Shown here: positions 1 to 12,199 of the stretch, in pieces | How positions within the stretch are numbered: position 1 is the first letter of the stretch | Layout: every line of letters starts with the position of its first letter | DNA from: Xestospongia muta | Taxonomy: Eukaryota; Porifera; Demospongiae; Haplosclerida; Petrosiidae | DNA: 64,000 nt | Assembly (NCBI GenBank): GCA_963693285.1 | Contig: OY848928.1 | Span: forward strand, 5,671,827-5,735,826 | Direction of reading: 5' to 3' | Notes under the pieces: model-generated | Databases searched by the model: none | What the model saw: the letters and a program-made list of their open reading frames with translations, nothing else | Told to the model about the DNA's origin: nothing | Made by a program: the position numbers and the translations under genes

Positions 1-43
1 TATAAATAATAAAATCATAAATAATATTATGATACTCCAGTAC

Positions 44-546
44 CTAACTCCTCTTCGTTAGAAGCAATCAGTGCTAAATAACAATAAACCAGTAAAGGAC
101 AGATCAAAGATTGTAATAACTCTTTCTTGTGAGGATTGACATCATGATGAAGAAAGTCTAATAAACTAATGAATATTCATGAACAGGCATTCATACACAA
201 GAACAAACCTTTCATAACCAATAACAATATCACGAGCACTGCCTGGTCTAAAAATAAAGACATCACAGCACAGAACAATTAGAGTAACTATGGCAACATA
301 CTGTGCTGTCCAAGCTGTGACAAGAGGCTCTCCGCTAGTCTCCATACAAACTGAACTCATCACCAATTCTTTCAGAGAATGCACAGCAGGAAAGTTACCT
401 TGTAAAACTGCAGCTACGTCCTGTTAAGATATATAAATATATACATTTTGATCTAAATGTACTGGATATTTCTGTTCTTCTAACATTTCTTGAACACTTT
501 GCCATAACTTCTCTTCTTTTGCTTGTTTTGTAGAAATGGCGGACAT
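44..546 (-). CDS. 5' part of an unrecognised gene (possible TAF5 NTD2-like segment); continues past the left edge
   Basis: Four coding exons can be chained: 463-546 (start codon at 546), 302-420, 209-247 and 44-165, with introns of 42, 54 and 43 bp. A longer first exon would leave only a 24-bp intron, so the 42-bp intron was chosen. The visible protein is about 121 residues, begins MSAISTKQAKEEKLWQ and is mostly helical. Its last exon contains HKKELLQSLICPLLVYCYL, which loosely resembles the helical NTD2 domain of TAF5/TAF5L (pattern HK-x-EL-x-x-LL-P-L-V-x-x-YL). No WD40 repeats are visible because the gene leaves the window. It lies head to head with CHRAC1, 116 bp between start codons. The gene is real by splice logic; the identity is a weak guess. 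Confidence 0.55.
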
Positions 547-662
547 CCCTCACCATGTGGAGGGATAAAGTGTATATGCATTAGTATGATTCCTAATTTT
601 CTGTACAAGTTTTGGTATGAGTCTGAGAATAGGTTAAAGTGGGCGGAACTTTCGAATTAAAG

Positions 663-1450
663 ATGGCTGCCAACAAAACTACTGCAGATGAAGTGAAGAA
701 CTTTCTAACTAGTCCTCAGTTTCAAGTAGCCATGATCCAACTACTTGAAAATACTAACCCACTTTTACTTCAAAGCCAATCCTCATTAAGATTACCTGAT
801 AGAAAGGATGGAGACATAAGAACACTTAGTCAGCAATCAATTCTTCTACCAGCACTGAAGAAAAATTCCAAGCCTATACCAAAATTAAAGCATCGACAAA
901 CTGAGGGAACTCAAGCAAAAAAACTCTCTTTGTGTCGAATACCATACAATAGGACTCGGATGTTAATGAAGACAGCACCCAATGTCACCAATGTTTCACA
1001 GGAGGCCATCGCTGTAGCAACCAAGGCTGCTGTATGTACAATTATGACATAAAAAAGAATCCAGTCATAATATGTGATTACATTCCGATAATTCCATACC
1101 TATGTTACATTTTATAGGAATTATTTGTCACCAAATTATCTCAAGATTCTCATAGTATGAGTAAAGCCACTACACCTGCTGATGTACAATACAAACATGT
1201 TGGTAAGAAAGATAAACTAAGTCTGTTTAGTTTATTTTTGTTATCCCTCTAGCACAATCTGTCAGACAATACCCCAAACAACTGAAGGTTCTTCATGGTA
1301 TGCTAATATGGGATACATTTAGTATTTAATAGTCATTTGTTTTATGTAGAGTTTCTACCTTACAAAGTATTGGCTAGGGATTACTTAGCAGATCAAAGGA
1401 AGTTATCAATTGAAGAGACTGAACAAACTCCATTGCGTTTAGAAATGTGA
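663..1450 (+). CDS. CHRAC1: CHRAC1-like histone-fold protein (chromatin accessibility complex subunit)
   Basis: Exons 663-1031, 1118-1202, 1253-1297 and 1350-1450 give 199 residues. The ATG at 663 is in good context; the frame is open upstream only through a GTG. Residues about 88-165 form an NF-YC/CBF-type histone fold: LSLCRIPYNRTRMLMK, then VSQEAIAVATKAAELF across the first splice, matching the order in CHRAC1 and POLE4. The C-terminal FLPYKVLARDYL resembles the LPKKILASKYL segment of human CHRAC1, which favours CHRAC1 over POLE4. In other animals the protein pairs with POLE3 in the ISWI-containing CHRAC remodeller. The N-terminal 87 residues are longer than in human and low in recognisable sequence. 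AATAAA lies at 1487-1492. It converges on PCLAF, with 105 bp between the two stop codons. Confidence 0.8.
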
Positions 1451-1555
1451 TCTAGTTTAATGTTAATTTTGTTCTACTTTCTCAAAAATAAATCTTATCG
1501 TTAGATTTGTTATGGTCAACAATAATTATTAGATCTAAAATATAATATAATATAA

Positions 1556-2152
1556 TTACTTGTCCTCATCATCACTACCTAATGTCACAAGATCATCAGG
1601 TAATAATGCTAAGCACGAAGTGTTCTCTCCTTCCTCGCTCTCTTCTTCAGTTTCTACATCTTCCTTTTCGCTCTCTTCTTCTTCACTTTCTCTCTCCTCT
1701 TGGTCGCTATTTATATTTTCAATTCTTTCTTTGTCAGTTGTACTGTCCTCTGTATTGAGAGTGTCATCTTCCTCTGATTGTGATGACCCAGTGGAACTAG
1801 CTGATGAAGTGCTACCAATAGTTCGGTGTGGGCTACCATTTGCAGTTAAAAACAAATCGATACCTAATATAAACACATTATTATATTAAACATTTAAAAA
1901 ATATACTCTTACCTTTTTGCCAGGACGGTATAGGATGTACTTTAACAGGGTTTCCTCCACCACCTCCTCCTAATCTTTTTCTGCCCTTACCACCTGAAGA
2001 AGCTGGTGATGAAACTTGTCTAGGGCCTCCTACTTGTTTTCGAGGAGCTTTAGCTGCAACGGCTACAACCCAACACAATTAGCAAATGAAGAGTAATGGA
2101 GTTCTTACTAACCTTTTCTGACACATGCATTATTTGCTTTTGTTCTGACCAT
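1556..2152 (-). CDS. PCLAF: PCLAF/PAF15-like PCNA-associated factor
   Basis: Exons 2113-2152, 1913-2062 and 1556-1863 give 165 residues. The start MVRTKA, the following AVAAKAPRKQ and the segment GGNPVKVHPIPSWQKG match the conserved core of vertebrate PCLAF almost in order. The PIP box is QKGIDLFL (about residues 61-68), where human has QKGIGEFF, so the second aromatic is a leucine. In vertebrates the protein binds the PCNA ring during replication and translesion synthesis and is ubiquitinated near its N terminus. This homologue replaces the short human tail with a 95-residue Glu/Ser/Asp-rich acidic tail, making it about half as long again as the 111-residue human protein. It shares a 91-bp divergent promoter with BLOC1S5. 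Confidence 0.85.
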
Positions 2153-2243
2153 CTTGAACTTGACTCTTCCTGAGTCGTTTTCTCACTGTTTATTCTTTGC
2201 CGCCAACTGCCCGCCTAGTACTGCGCATGCGCATAGATTAAAA
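2153..2243. promoter_or_regulatory. Divergent promoter PCLAF / BLOC1S5 with an NRF1-like palindrome
   Basis: Only 91 bp separate the two start codons. CTGCGCATGCGCAT at 2221-2234 contains the perfect palindrome TGCGCATGCGCA (2222-2233), the half-site arrangement bound by NRF1 in other animals. No TATA box is seen. Binding by an NRF1 orthologue is inference. Confidence 0.55.
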
Positions 2244-2928
2244 ATGGCTACCGAAGCTATCATATCAGGTAATAACTGATGGTTTTGTTCTCCGTTTGAC
2301 TGTTAAATCTTTCAGATGTTGGCAGTGTCTACAAGAGATTATTTAATCACAGACCTGTCCTGCAGAACGAAGTTCATTTCCTTTTGCAGGAATTTGAGGT
2401 AAAAAATTAATTTTATTTGGAGTTACATTACACTAACACTACAGAACAAACGAGGTGACAATGATATGAAATTGTTAAAGGATATAATGAAATTAGCAAA
2501 TGAAATGGACGCAGTTTATTTGGAAGAGATGAAACAGAGTTTGCCATTGTTTACACAGCTGAAAACAAAATGTAAACCATTATTAAGTAGACCTGTAATA
2601 ACTCCTCCCCTTTTAGTATCTGATGCCATTAACAAATGTGATACTGTCGTTCAAAATAAACGAGATAATTTGGTAAGTATTGAGTGAATAATAATCATTT
2701 ATTAATTATCTATTAATAATACAGGAAGTTTCCCAAGAGGAGAAAGAAGCAATGACACAAGAAGTAGAAGAATTAAAAATAAAATTAGCAGAAGAAAAAC
2801 AGACGTTTGATGATGAGATCAGTGCCAAAATTGATGCTTTAAAAGCTGAATTAGATCTACACAGATCACAAAGGAGTAGGTTGAGAGTTTCTAGACCAGG
2901 ATCTGCTAGTTCTCAGGACAAGATTTAG
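2244..2928 (+). CDS. BLOC1S5: BLOC-1 subunit 5 (Muted)
   Basis: Exons 2244-2268, 2316-2398, 2445-2672 and 2725-2928 give 179 residues, close to the 187 of human. The N-terminal block KRLFNHRPVLQNEVHF followed by QEFENKRG matches the most conserved part of human BLOC1S5 (RLLDHRPVIQGE, KEFEEKRG). The rest is predicted coiled coil: exon 4 is Glu/Lys/Gln rich (EVSQEEKEAMTQEVEELKIK). The protein is a subunit of BLOC-1, the cytosolic complex that sorts cargo from endosomes to lysosome-related organelles. The short Ser/Arg tail (RVSRPGSASSQDKI) is unremarkable. It converges on DLAT with 185 bp between stops. Confidence 0.85.
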
Positions 2929-3113
2929 ACCATTAAAAATTGAGTTATTACGATTACAAACAATTTTTAAGTCTTAAATAGCTCCATTTTTATATTGTGT
3001 GTTTGCTGGATCTTGTATCAGTTAATGAAGAATATTGTAATGTTACTACTCTCTACATAAAAATGCTTGCATACATACAACAGATAAACCAGTTTTCTAA
3101 ACCAGTTTCATTT

Positions 3114-5562
3114 TTAAAGAAGCATTTTAAAAGGTTTTTCGAGATAAGATTTAAATGCTGCTAACCACTGTGCTCCAACAGCTCCATCAACAACACGATG
3201 ATCGCAACTGAGAGTCACACTCATCACTGATGCAGCATAATAACTAAACAAGAAGAATCATGTGACTATCACGTGAAAATCATGTGACACGATACTCACC
3301 CATCTGTCTTATCATTATCTACGAGTAATCTTCTATCAGTACCGCCTACAGCTAATATACAAGACTAACCAGATATAATGCATTAAGTTAATGTATGTTA
3401 TCACAGTGTCTCTTACTTGAGGTGGGTTAATGACAGCAGAAAAGTTACGTATACCATACATACCAAGGTTAGAAATAGTGAATGTCCCTCCTTGGAACTC
3501 GTGAGGTTGAAGACGTCCTGTACGAGCTTTCTCAGCTAGTTCTCTCATTTCAATACTAATAGTTTTCAAACCCTAATATAATCATCGTATAAAGGAATGA
3601 AATATATTACTTTACTCTCTGCATTAAGTATAACATATTACCTTACTCTCTGCATTAAATATAATAGGTGTTATAAGACCACCTTCAGTACTAACAGCTA
3701 TACTGACATCAGAACTATAGTAACGTCGAACAAAGGACTCCATCCAAGATGAATTGACTTCAGGTATATCTTGAAGTGCCAGACTTGATGCTTTAATAAT
3801 AAAATCATTGACAGAGACCTTTGTATTGTTAGCGTCATCATTGTTTATGTCTTTTCTCAGTCTGTAAGGGGAATGAAATGGATCAATAGGCTGAATCAAA
3901 TGGACATACTTTAAGACTTCGTCCATTAACACATCAATAGAGAGATAATAATGAGGAACGGTTTGTTTTGATTGTAACAAACGAGCAGCTATTGTCTATT
4001 AACAAAAAGTCACATGACCTGTCACATGATTTGATGAGTACTCACCTTTCTCATTCCAGACAATTGAATGTCTTCAAATCCTGCAGTGGGCGGGGCCACC
4101 GTGGAAGGTGCCACTACAGAAGGTGTTCCCTTTAAAATGTCTTTAGATGTAATGCGCCCACTTGAACCAGTACCTTGTATTGTCTACAAAAGAGGAGAGG
4201 CTATGAGAATTGTTATTTATATCTTATAGTGCTTACTTGTAAATTAATGCCTTTTTCTGTTGCTATTTTCTTTGCATATGGACTAGCAATGATCCTTCCA
4301 ATGGGACCTTGTGATGGTGCGGGTGTGATAGGAACTGCTGGTGATGATGTCGTGGTAGATGCTGGTATTGGAGATGGCGAGGGTGGTGAGGGTGGTGAGG
4401 GTGGTGTTGGTGTGGAAGGTGATGGTGCTGGGGATCCAATATCAGCAGGTGGTTGGTAATCTTTAAAAGCTGCAATGTCAGACTCATTTTCAACAATGAT
4501 AGCTAGCAACTGTTAATGAAAAGCACCTGTCCATTTATCCATCTATGTGTCCATTCATTCTTACCTTCCCTAATGGTAGATCTTTGCTACCAGCTGGTAC
4601 AATAATCTTTGCTAAATATCCAGTACTTGGTGTCTCCATATCCATAACAGCTTTATCAGTTTCTACTTGAGCTATTGTATCACCTTCTTCAAGTACTTCA
4701 CCTTCTTCTTTCTCCCATTTTATAATAGTACCAGATTCCATTGTAGGAGACAAGGCTGGGAGAGTAACAGTTGAATGTTCAGGGAGATCTAAACAATTAT
4801 ATGACCTAGTGTTTTGTTAATAATATAAGTAATACCTTGTAGTGACACTGTCGGTTCAGAAGGTGGAGGCTAAAAGGTGGTACTTTTTTAATTTTAATAA
4901 TAAAATAAGGTACATACAGGAGTGGGTGTGGTCGTGGCGGGTGTGGTTTCTACATCAGTAGCTTGGTAGTCTTTAAAAGCAGCCACATCACTTTCATTTT
5001 CAACAATAATTGCCAACACCTATAAATGTAGAATCCACGCATCCATTTATCCATCTATGCGTCCATTCTTACCTTCCCTAATGGTAGATCTTTGCTACCA
5101 GCTGGTATAATAATCTTTGCTAAATATCCAGCACTTGGTGTCTCCATATCCATAACAGCTTTATCAGTTTCTACTTGAGCTATTGTATCACCTTCTTCAA
5201 GTACTTCACCTTCTTCTTTCTCCCATTTTATAATAGTACCAGATTCCATTGTAGGAGACAAGGCTGGGAGTGTAACAGTCGAATGTTCAGGGAGATCACC
5301 TGACACAAATGTACGACATAACATTTGAGGAAGAGGAGACCATCTACATTCGTTATACTTAGGAATCTGCCTATATAAATGAAACACCAAGTCAATTGTA
5401 TAGTTCTCTGTCTCAGTGATAACTGTACCATGTTTTACTAAGGGACAGTCTACCTACAGCTACAGTAGATCGAACTGCAGTCCCTGACCATCTGACTCCA
5501 CGTCTGCTCACCAAACACAGTCCAACTCGAGCTTGCAAAACTATCTTCCTCCTGCTAAACAT
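3114..5562 (-). CDS. DLAT: Dihydrolipoamide acetyltransferase, E2 of the pyruvate dehydrogenase complex
   Basis: Eleven exons: 5429-5562, 5073-5370, 4918-5019, 4836-4869, 4565-4788, 4237-4509, 4046-4183, 3642-3995, 3417-3572, 3300-3364, 3114-3243; 635 residues. Order: an Arg-rich N terminus suited to mitochondrial import, lipoyl domain 1 (exon 2), lipoyl domain 2 (exon 5), a Pro/Ser-rich linker, the E3/E1-binding domain ([17 protein letters not shown]), then the catalytic domain with [24 protein letters not shown] and the active-site motif DHRVVDG. Both lipoyl domains carry the lipoylated lysine in ETDKAVMDM. The protein transfers acetyl groups to CoA in the mitochondrial matrix. The two lipoyl exons are about 98% identical in DNA (see findings). 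The exon 1/2 junction was chosen to keep frame and is the least certain. Confidence 0.93.
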
Positions 5563-5636
5563 GATCCTCCCCTCTCGTACTAATCTCCGTATACTTAGTT
5601 TTAATAACTACTCCGTATAATCATTGGCCATTGAAG

Positions 5637-8025
5637 ATGGCTACTGAGGCAGCTACAGGGCAGCCTGCTAATGTACAGGCTTACCTTACTAAGCATAATA
5701 TATCTGGTCTATTTGAGGTAATTTACAACTTTTATTGTGTGTATCTTAATTGATATTCATGTCTAGGACCTCACTGCTCTACTTGTCAAGAGTCTACCAG
5801 CTGATCCTGTGGATTTTCTTATTTCAAAACTACAAGCTAAGAAGAAAAAGGTACAAAAATCGACTGAAATTATAAATGCACATTTTATTTGTTATAAACA
5901 CAGACTAGTAGTACTTCATCAATTCGTCCTCCATCAACTGGAACTAAAAAACTTGATGTGACAGGAACAGCTATTCCCACAAAACCAACTGGTACATCAT
6001 TGATGCATTATATTGCTGTGATCTTAATATCTCTTCTTTCAGCTGCTACAACTAAATCAGCTGGTTCAACTCGTACATCAACTGGTTAGTTCACTCCTTA
6101 TTACTTCATTGTTTAATATGTTGTTTAGGTAAAGCATCAAGTACCTCATCTTCAACAGCTGCTTCTAAACGTCCTTCTACCACTCGAACCTCAACTACTG
6201 CTGTTCCTAAACCTACAACTACTGGACCCAAGTCGACAACTTCCACAGCTAAAAAACCGACCTCTGCACCTCCTGGTGGTAAACCAGGACCTCCTTCTAC
6301 TAAAACTAGTACATCAGCTCGTAAACCAACAACAGGTATTCCTACGAAAGGTAGTAGTACTCCTTCTAAAGGTAGTGGTATTCCTACCAAAGGTGGGAGT
6401 GGCATACCAGCAAAAGGGGGTGGAGCCTCTCCTGGTGTTTCTCGACTTAAGAAACCATCAGGTAGTCCCCAAGTCAAAACACAAGGAACTAAACAGCCGA
6501 CATCTTCCGTTGTTAAACCTCCTGACAAAGCTGTGACCAAAGAAGAGGTTAAAAAAGTAGAATCAGTTGTTGTAGAAGTAAAAGCACATGAAGATAAAGT
6601 GTCTCCAGATGATGACAACAATGATGAAGAGGATATTGTTATTAAACCAACTGCTACCACTGAGGAAGACAGCGAAGATGAAGGCCATGAACCAGATGAT
6701 CAAAGAGAGACGATTGAACTCAATGATTTGTTATCAAAGTTAAAGAAGTAAGCAACTCCACATACAATGTGAACTTTTAACTCTAATTATGACAGGTCTA
6801 AATACCCTCGTAAACACAATCAAGAGAAAGCACATTTAACTAGTCTCATTAAGACCACACCCACTTCAGAAGGGTATATAAGTGACGAAGAAGAGGAGAG
6901 TGATGATGATGTTTTGGAAGTTGTTGAAAGTTTAGATATACTTGAAGAGGAAGGTGTGTATTTGACTGGTGAGGCACGAAGGATGTCATTAAAAGTCAGT
7001 ACTTTTAATGTTTTGTTCTGTTTATTAAACGTGATCTATAGTTACCATCTGTTGGTCCAAATGTCGACCTCAAGGTCCAAATATGTGCCCGATGTGCTAA
7101 AGTCATTCCTGAGAATGAACAATCAACCACAGTATCAGCTTCTATGGCATCTAAATTGGCTTCTATTGAAGAGTTTGAGAGTGCTTCACAAGTTGCTAGT
7201 CATACATCCTTCCCACAGTGGGATAATGAGAGTATGACATCTGGTCAGTTGATAATATAGGGATTGATGTAGTAGTATGGTTATAGTGGGATTTTGTTAA
7301 TATGATATGGGAATATTCTAATTGATTGTTAGGGTTACCGATAACAACTAAACAAAGGTGGAGTATGGGTAATGTTGGAAGTAATGGTTCAACTCTCTCA
7401 TCGGCAATACAGTCTGAGGACACTTGGCAAGGATTGGCACCTATACCACGCCCATTGGTTGAACCCAGTGAAGATGTGAGTACAATTATAGTATATATCT
7501 ATTGATTAAAATATTATTTAGGAGAGTGAGCTAAAATTACCTACTCCAGTTGATTACCATAAACCTGATGATGAAGAGGAGGAAATGGAAAAGGAAGAGG
7601 AAGAAGAGGAGGAAGAGGAAGAAGAAGAGGAGGAAGAAGAAGAAGAAGAAGAAGAAGAAAAAGAGGAAGAGGAGGAGGAGGAAATAGAAGAGGGAAAAGG
7701 TCAGGCTGTCAATCTCATTGATATAGCATGATGACCAATACATCTTGTTGTAATGATCATAAATTATTCATTGTTTTTATAATTTTCTCTACACAGTTGA
7801 ACCTGAAGACAGTTGGCAAGGATTAACACCTATACCACGTCCATTAGTTGAACCCAGTGAAGACGTGAGTACAATTATAGCATATATTTCCATTAAAATA
7901 TCATTATTTAGGAGAGTGAGCTAAAATTACCTCCTCCAGTTGACTATCACAAACCTGATGATGAAGAGGAGATAGAAGATGGAGGTCAAACAGGCAATCT
8001 CATTGATATAGATATAGAGGACTGA
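5637..8025 (+). CDS. C8orf34: C8orf34-like protein with RIIa dimerisation/docking domain
   Basis: Exons 5637-5717, 5767-5850, 5904-5991, 6043-6084, 6129-6747, 6796-6994, 7042-7243, 7333-7475, 7522-7699, 7797-7864, 7912-8025; 605 residues. Residues about 12-55 (VQAYLTKHNISGLFEDL, ADPVDFLISKLQAKK) form a DPY-30/RIIa-type docking helix pair. A long Thr/Ser/Pro/Lys linker follows, then an acidic stretch ending VLEVVESLDILEEEGVYL, then VQICARCAKVIPEN, which resembles the NICSRCARLQG block of human C8orf34. Human C8orf34 has the same order; its function is poorly known, so a ciliary or PKA-related role is only inference. The last exon pair is duplicated, and exon 9 holds a GAA/GAG expansion coding about 35 nearly uninterrupted acidic residues. 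An alternative stop in intron 9 (7728-7730) would give a shorter isoform. Confidence 0.65.
7424..8025 (+). repeat. Direct duplication of the two last exons of the C8orf34-like gene
   Basis: The segment 7424-about 7735 is repeated at 7798-8025 with the same exon/intron/exon order. Both copies encode WQGL-x-PIPRPLVEPSED, then a short intron, then ESELKLP-x-PVDYHKPDDEEE and NLIDI. The first copy ends at its own stop (7728-7730), but a GT at 7700 lets it splice to the second copy instead. Confidence 0.8.
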
Positions 8026-8216
8026 CATGATGGCAATAGTTAACACACACCTTGTTGTAGTAATATTCATGAATCATTCATTGTTTTTACCTCTTGTAAA
8101 CAATCTTTCCTTCCCAATTAGTTTTTTGATATTCATAAACTTCATAAATTGTTTGATAATAAAGTTTGATAAATAGAAAAAAAGAGATGAATTGCCAAAA
8201 GAAAATATCAGTACAG

Positions 8217-11200
8217 TCACTTTTTCTTGCCACGTTTCTTAGGGTTACTTTTATTGGAAGCCCCTCCCACTTTACTTCCACTTCCTTTGGGCTTAACAAG
8301 GTAACTTGATGCATCTTCCTCTTCAGATTCTCCACTATCCCTGCCCTCTGACTCCTCCCCCTCATTACCTTCCAAAGAAGAGGTTCTGGTAGCCTGCTTC
8401 TTAGTAATTCTTTGTACATTATAAGGTAAAGTGGAGCCTTCTTTATTGTAAGTACGAGTAAATGCTGCTTTGACCTATTTAAAATATCATTAGTCACATG
8501 ACTACTCAGCCTGTTGCTATGGTTACTCACCTTTGGATTAATTTGTGATAATATATCTTGTCGTCCTGAGTAATGAGATAATTCTAACATATTTTCCCAA
8601 TCTTCTTTAGTGAGGTCATAATGACCTAGTTTTTTCACAACTTCAGCCACACCCTCTGTACCCTAAATAGTCACATGTTTGTCACACGACAATAACATAA
8701 TAACTGACTTTGTTTATTAGTGGGTGTGTCAGTTCAGTATGCAAAAATGGCAAATAATCCATCCCAAATTCTAACTTATCACAAGAGCAACTACAAAATG
8801 GACGCATAGACAATAAAATGGATACATAAGACTTACACTAATCTGGTGTGTTGTTGTAGTTCTTGTAAAATGCGATCACATTTTGTTCTCTTAGAATTAT
8901 TTCCAAGCCATTGAGGAAACTCTGGTTTGTCAAGATTACCTCTAACTAACTCACCAGGTACAACACTAGAAAATATTGCCTAACAATATTGATAATCACC
9001 ATGGTAACAGTGTTAATCTTATTATCTGCATATACCTGTGTTGGCAGGAGCTCCCAAGCATTGTTAGATCGTATCAGTTTAGAGACCAAATCACCTTGAC
9101 CAATGGAGTCAGCAGAATCACTCATAATCTGCAGTAACTTATGATGAGAACTGAGAGAGAGAGAGAGAGAGAGAGAGTTAGGTTAGAGTGTATCTCTAAC
9201 TGACTTTGCTGCTAGAGGTTTCACTCTGACATAGTTCTCTTGGACAAAGAGAGGACCTAGTGAATAATCTTGGAAAAAGAGATTAGATTTTTCCATTAAA
9301 TTCAAGTCACGTTCTCCTTCGACAGGCATAAATACAGTCTTAATCACATCAAATGGACCCTATATAAACATAACATGTAACACATTCGATTAATATCCGA
9401 CACAAACCATTTTTACATGTTTCTTTGCTACTTGTGCAGACTCCTTAGCGATATCATAACTTAGATTTTTATCAGTAGCAGACCACATGGACAAATTATG
9501 TAATATCTAAAACAATAGCTATTTATAAATTACAAAAATTATTTACTCTACTTGTCTAATATCAGAACACGAAGCATTTATAATTTCTTGCAGTGCCTGA
9601 GGACTAATTTTAATTCCTTCTTTAAATGCAATTGACATCATGGGACCCTATAACAAGATATTACCAGACCCTTCATCAAAGATGCTCTATACCTTAATCT
9701 GTTCAAGTCTGGGTTTATAGAAACGAAGATCATAACAATAGTTAGCGAGAGATCTTATCTTGGGATGTTGTCGATCATTACATATGCAAATAATTGGCAC
9801 TTGAGACGTCTTGATTAACTGGATCAGTTCCTATTAACAATGGACTCAAACCCGTACCATCCAACAATAGGCTCATACCTGTACTCCTCCTTTGTCCTCA
9901 TTCCCAGACATCCCATCTACTTCATCCATAATCAGGACATGTAATTTACCAACTTGATCTCCTCCTAAAGTTAACATTTGCTGGTAGAGATATTAGGACA
10001 GCTATCACACACATACCAGGTAAAAAGGCATCCATTGACAGTGATTTCAAAGAACTAGATATAAACTCATGTAAAGTCTTCTTACTTCGAGCAGCACTGG
10101 CATTAAGCTCAGTATAGGTAAAACCGGCTTCCTAAGTGGACAGAATGATATCTTTTTTGTTAAAAGTCACTTACTTTACACACTAAAACAGCTGATGTTG
10201 TTTTACCAATACCAGGAGGACCTGATAATAATGCTGCCTTGTAAGATGACCCATCTCCTTGACCAAATCGACCTAAAGATTAAGAAATTACATTAACAAT
10301 TCTAACGATATAATTACCACCACCACCACGAGCTATAGGTTTTTTATTAGTTCCTGGTCTGTGGTTAGAGTACCAGTCTCTCAACCAGTTGGCTAGTTTC
10401 TGTACGTTACTTTTATCTCCTTTCTGTCCAATTATTTGTTTGGTTGATGTTGGTGCATACTTGTCAACCCAGAGAAGATTATCTACAAAGATCAAACGTC
10501 AATAGATGTCAACATTAACTTTAGACACCTGTAGTCTTAGTGATTGATTTGGTGGTAGTAGTGGGAGTGGTTTCCACACCCACTAATTTAGATGGTGGTG
10601 GTCTAGTTGGCGTAACAGGATGTACTGGTGACTTTGCTTTTGTCTTAACAAAAGTGGGTGGAGTTGTTTTATCTTCTGTCTTAATTGGAGTGGGTGTGGT
10701 AGCTTTACCTTTAGCCTTACTGGAAGAGAGTGGAGTTGCTCTACCCTTTGTCTTGCCAGAAGAAGGCGGAGTTGCTCCTCCCTTTCCTGGACATGTTCTA
10801 ATGAGATCAAAAAGACCGTCTTCATCAATTAATTTTGTTCCTAGTTGTTTAGCCTAAAATAGAATGGATACACAACTGAACTAAAATAAGTCAATTAATG
10901 GACACATGGACCACTTAATGGACAGATGGACCACTTAATGGATAGATAATTGTACAATTTATTGTTACCTTGTTAGTTTTACTATCACCAGAATCATCTC
11001 CTACAACAAGATATGATGTTTTCTTGCTCAAACTTGTCGTCACACGTCCTCCGTACTTTTTAACTAAATCAGTTGTTTCATCACGGTCTAATGACTCACC
11101 CACACCAGTAAACACAAAGGTAAGACCAGCTAAACAATTATCAGCTCCCTGAGAAAGAGAGAGATGATTTGTTAACAAGCAACATAGCTATATACTTCAG

Positions 11201-12199
11201 GTATCTCCTTGGATCCTGGGGCTTTGGGTCCTCCTCGGTTAAGAAAAGCAATATAACTAGCACTTCGACTAGGTTTGGGTGGTTCCTATAATTATACTAA
11301 CAAAATACTAATTAATATTACAAGACACATACTGGAACATCACTAGTTTTCTCAGACCCCTTACTAATTTTTGGTGAGGGGACAGCAGGGGGAGTTGGTG
11401 ATTTTTTAAGAGATGGTTTAGCAGGTGACACTTTAAGTGACTGTTTTACAGGTTTTTTAGACTTTGAGGACTTGAGCGCTTGTTTTAGCTTTTTAGCAGG
11501 TGGTTCAGATATCTGCAGCAACAAAACATTTTAATTTAAATTAACAAACATTGTTACTTGTTGGCTGGGATCATCATCCTGAAGTGTGTGTGATTTTGTG
11601 GGTGACTCAGAAATCACAATTGGCTGAGAAGGTGATTCTGATTTCGTGGGTGATTCAGGAACCACAGTAGGGCTGGCTCGCTGTGTATAGAGATTTAAAT
11701 AATGCAAATTTAATAAAAGATACCTTTCTGGGTGATACACGAGTACGTTTAACGGGTTGTGTTCCAAAAAACGCAGCTGGTGAGCTAACTTCTTGCCTTT
11801 TAGGGCGAGGCTTATCAGGTTTGGGTGAAGTGAATTTGCTATATAATTTTTAGTTATTGAAAAATAATATAGGAGCTTACCCAACTTTCTTTTGAGGACC
11901 TTTCTCCTCCTCTTCAGAGTCTAAAATGGGGTACACATAAAGACAGATAAGGATAACAAACATTAACCAGAGTCGTATCTTATTCTGGCACGACCTCGAG
12001 ACATTTTCGCTATTCTTGGTTTATTTTTTTTACCAGATTGGAAGTCATCATCATCATCATCTATAATGACAGGGGCAGTCTGAAAATAAAACAACGTTTC
12101 ATCTAATAATTAGTAACACATTACATGTTAAATAATAACCTTCTTTCTATTGGTCTTTGCTTCTTCTTTCTTACCAAAAAAATGTCTTATATCCTCCAT
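8217..12199 (-). CDS. RFC1: Replication factor C large subunit 1
   Basis: Twenty-two exons give 968 residues: 12140-12199, 11968-12079, 11881-11920, 11724-11838, 11558-11680, 11333-11512, 11196-11285, 10969-11148, 10529-10853, 10318-10482, 10175-10272, 10017-10131, 9879-9964, 9693-9830, 9552-9647, 9408-9506, 9205-9359, 9036-9150, 8837-8979, 8709-8790, 8531-8662, 8217-8474. In order: N-terminal PIP-like motif MEDIRHFFGKK, Lys/Ser/Pro linker, BRCT domain (GLTFVFTGVGESL, YLVVGDDSGDSK), RFC box LLWVDKYAPTS, Walker A GPPGIGKTT, Walker B IMDEVDGMSGNED, sensor I CICNDRQHPKIRSL, then the RFC1 C-terminal domain and a Lys-rich tail. It is the large ATPase of the PCNA clamp loader. Human RFC1 is 1148 residues; the difference is mainly the N-terminal linker. 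Confidence 0.95.
9151..9178. repeat. GA dinucleotide run in an RFC1 intron
   Basis: A (GA)n run sits directly against the exon that starts at 9150 on the minus strand. Read on the coding strand it is a CT-rich polypyrimidine tract ending in the acceptor AG. Confidence 0.8.

Noticed and set aside
4213..4509. Separate Pro/Ser/Thr-rich protein on either strand
   Set aside because: It is the linker exon of DLAT; the plus-strand Gly-rich frame is its mirror image.
7537..7743. Leu/Phe-rich membrane protein on the minus strand
   Set aside because: Shadow of the Glu-coding GAA/GAG expansion in the C8orf34-like gene.
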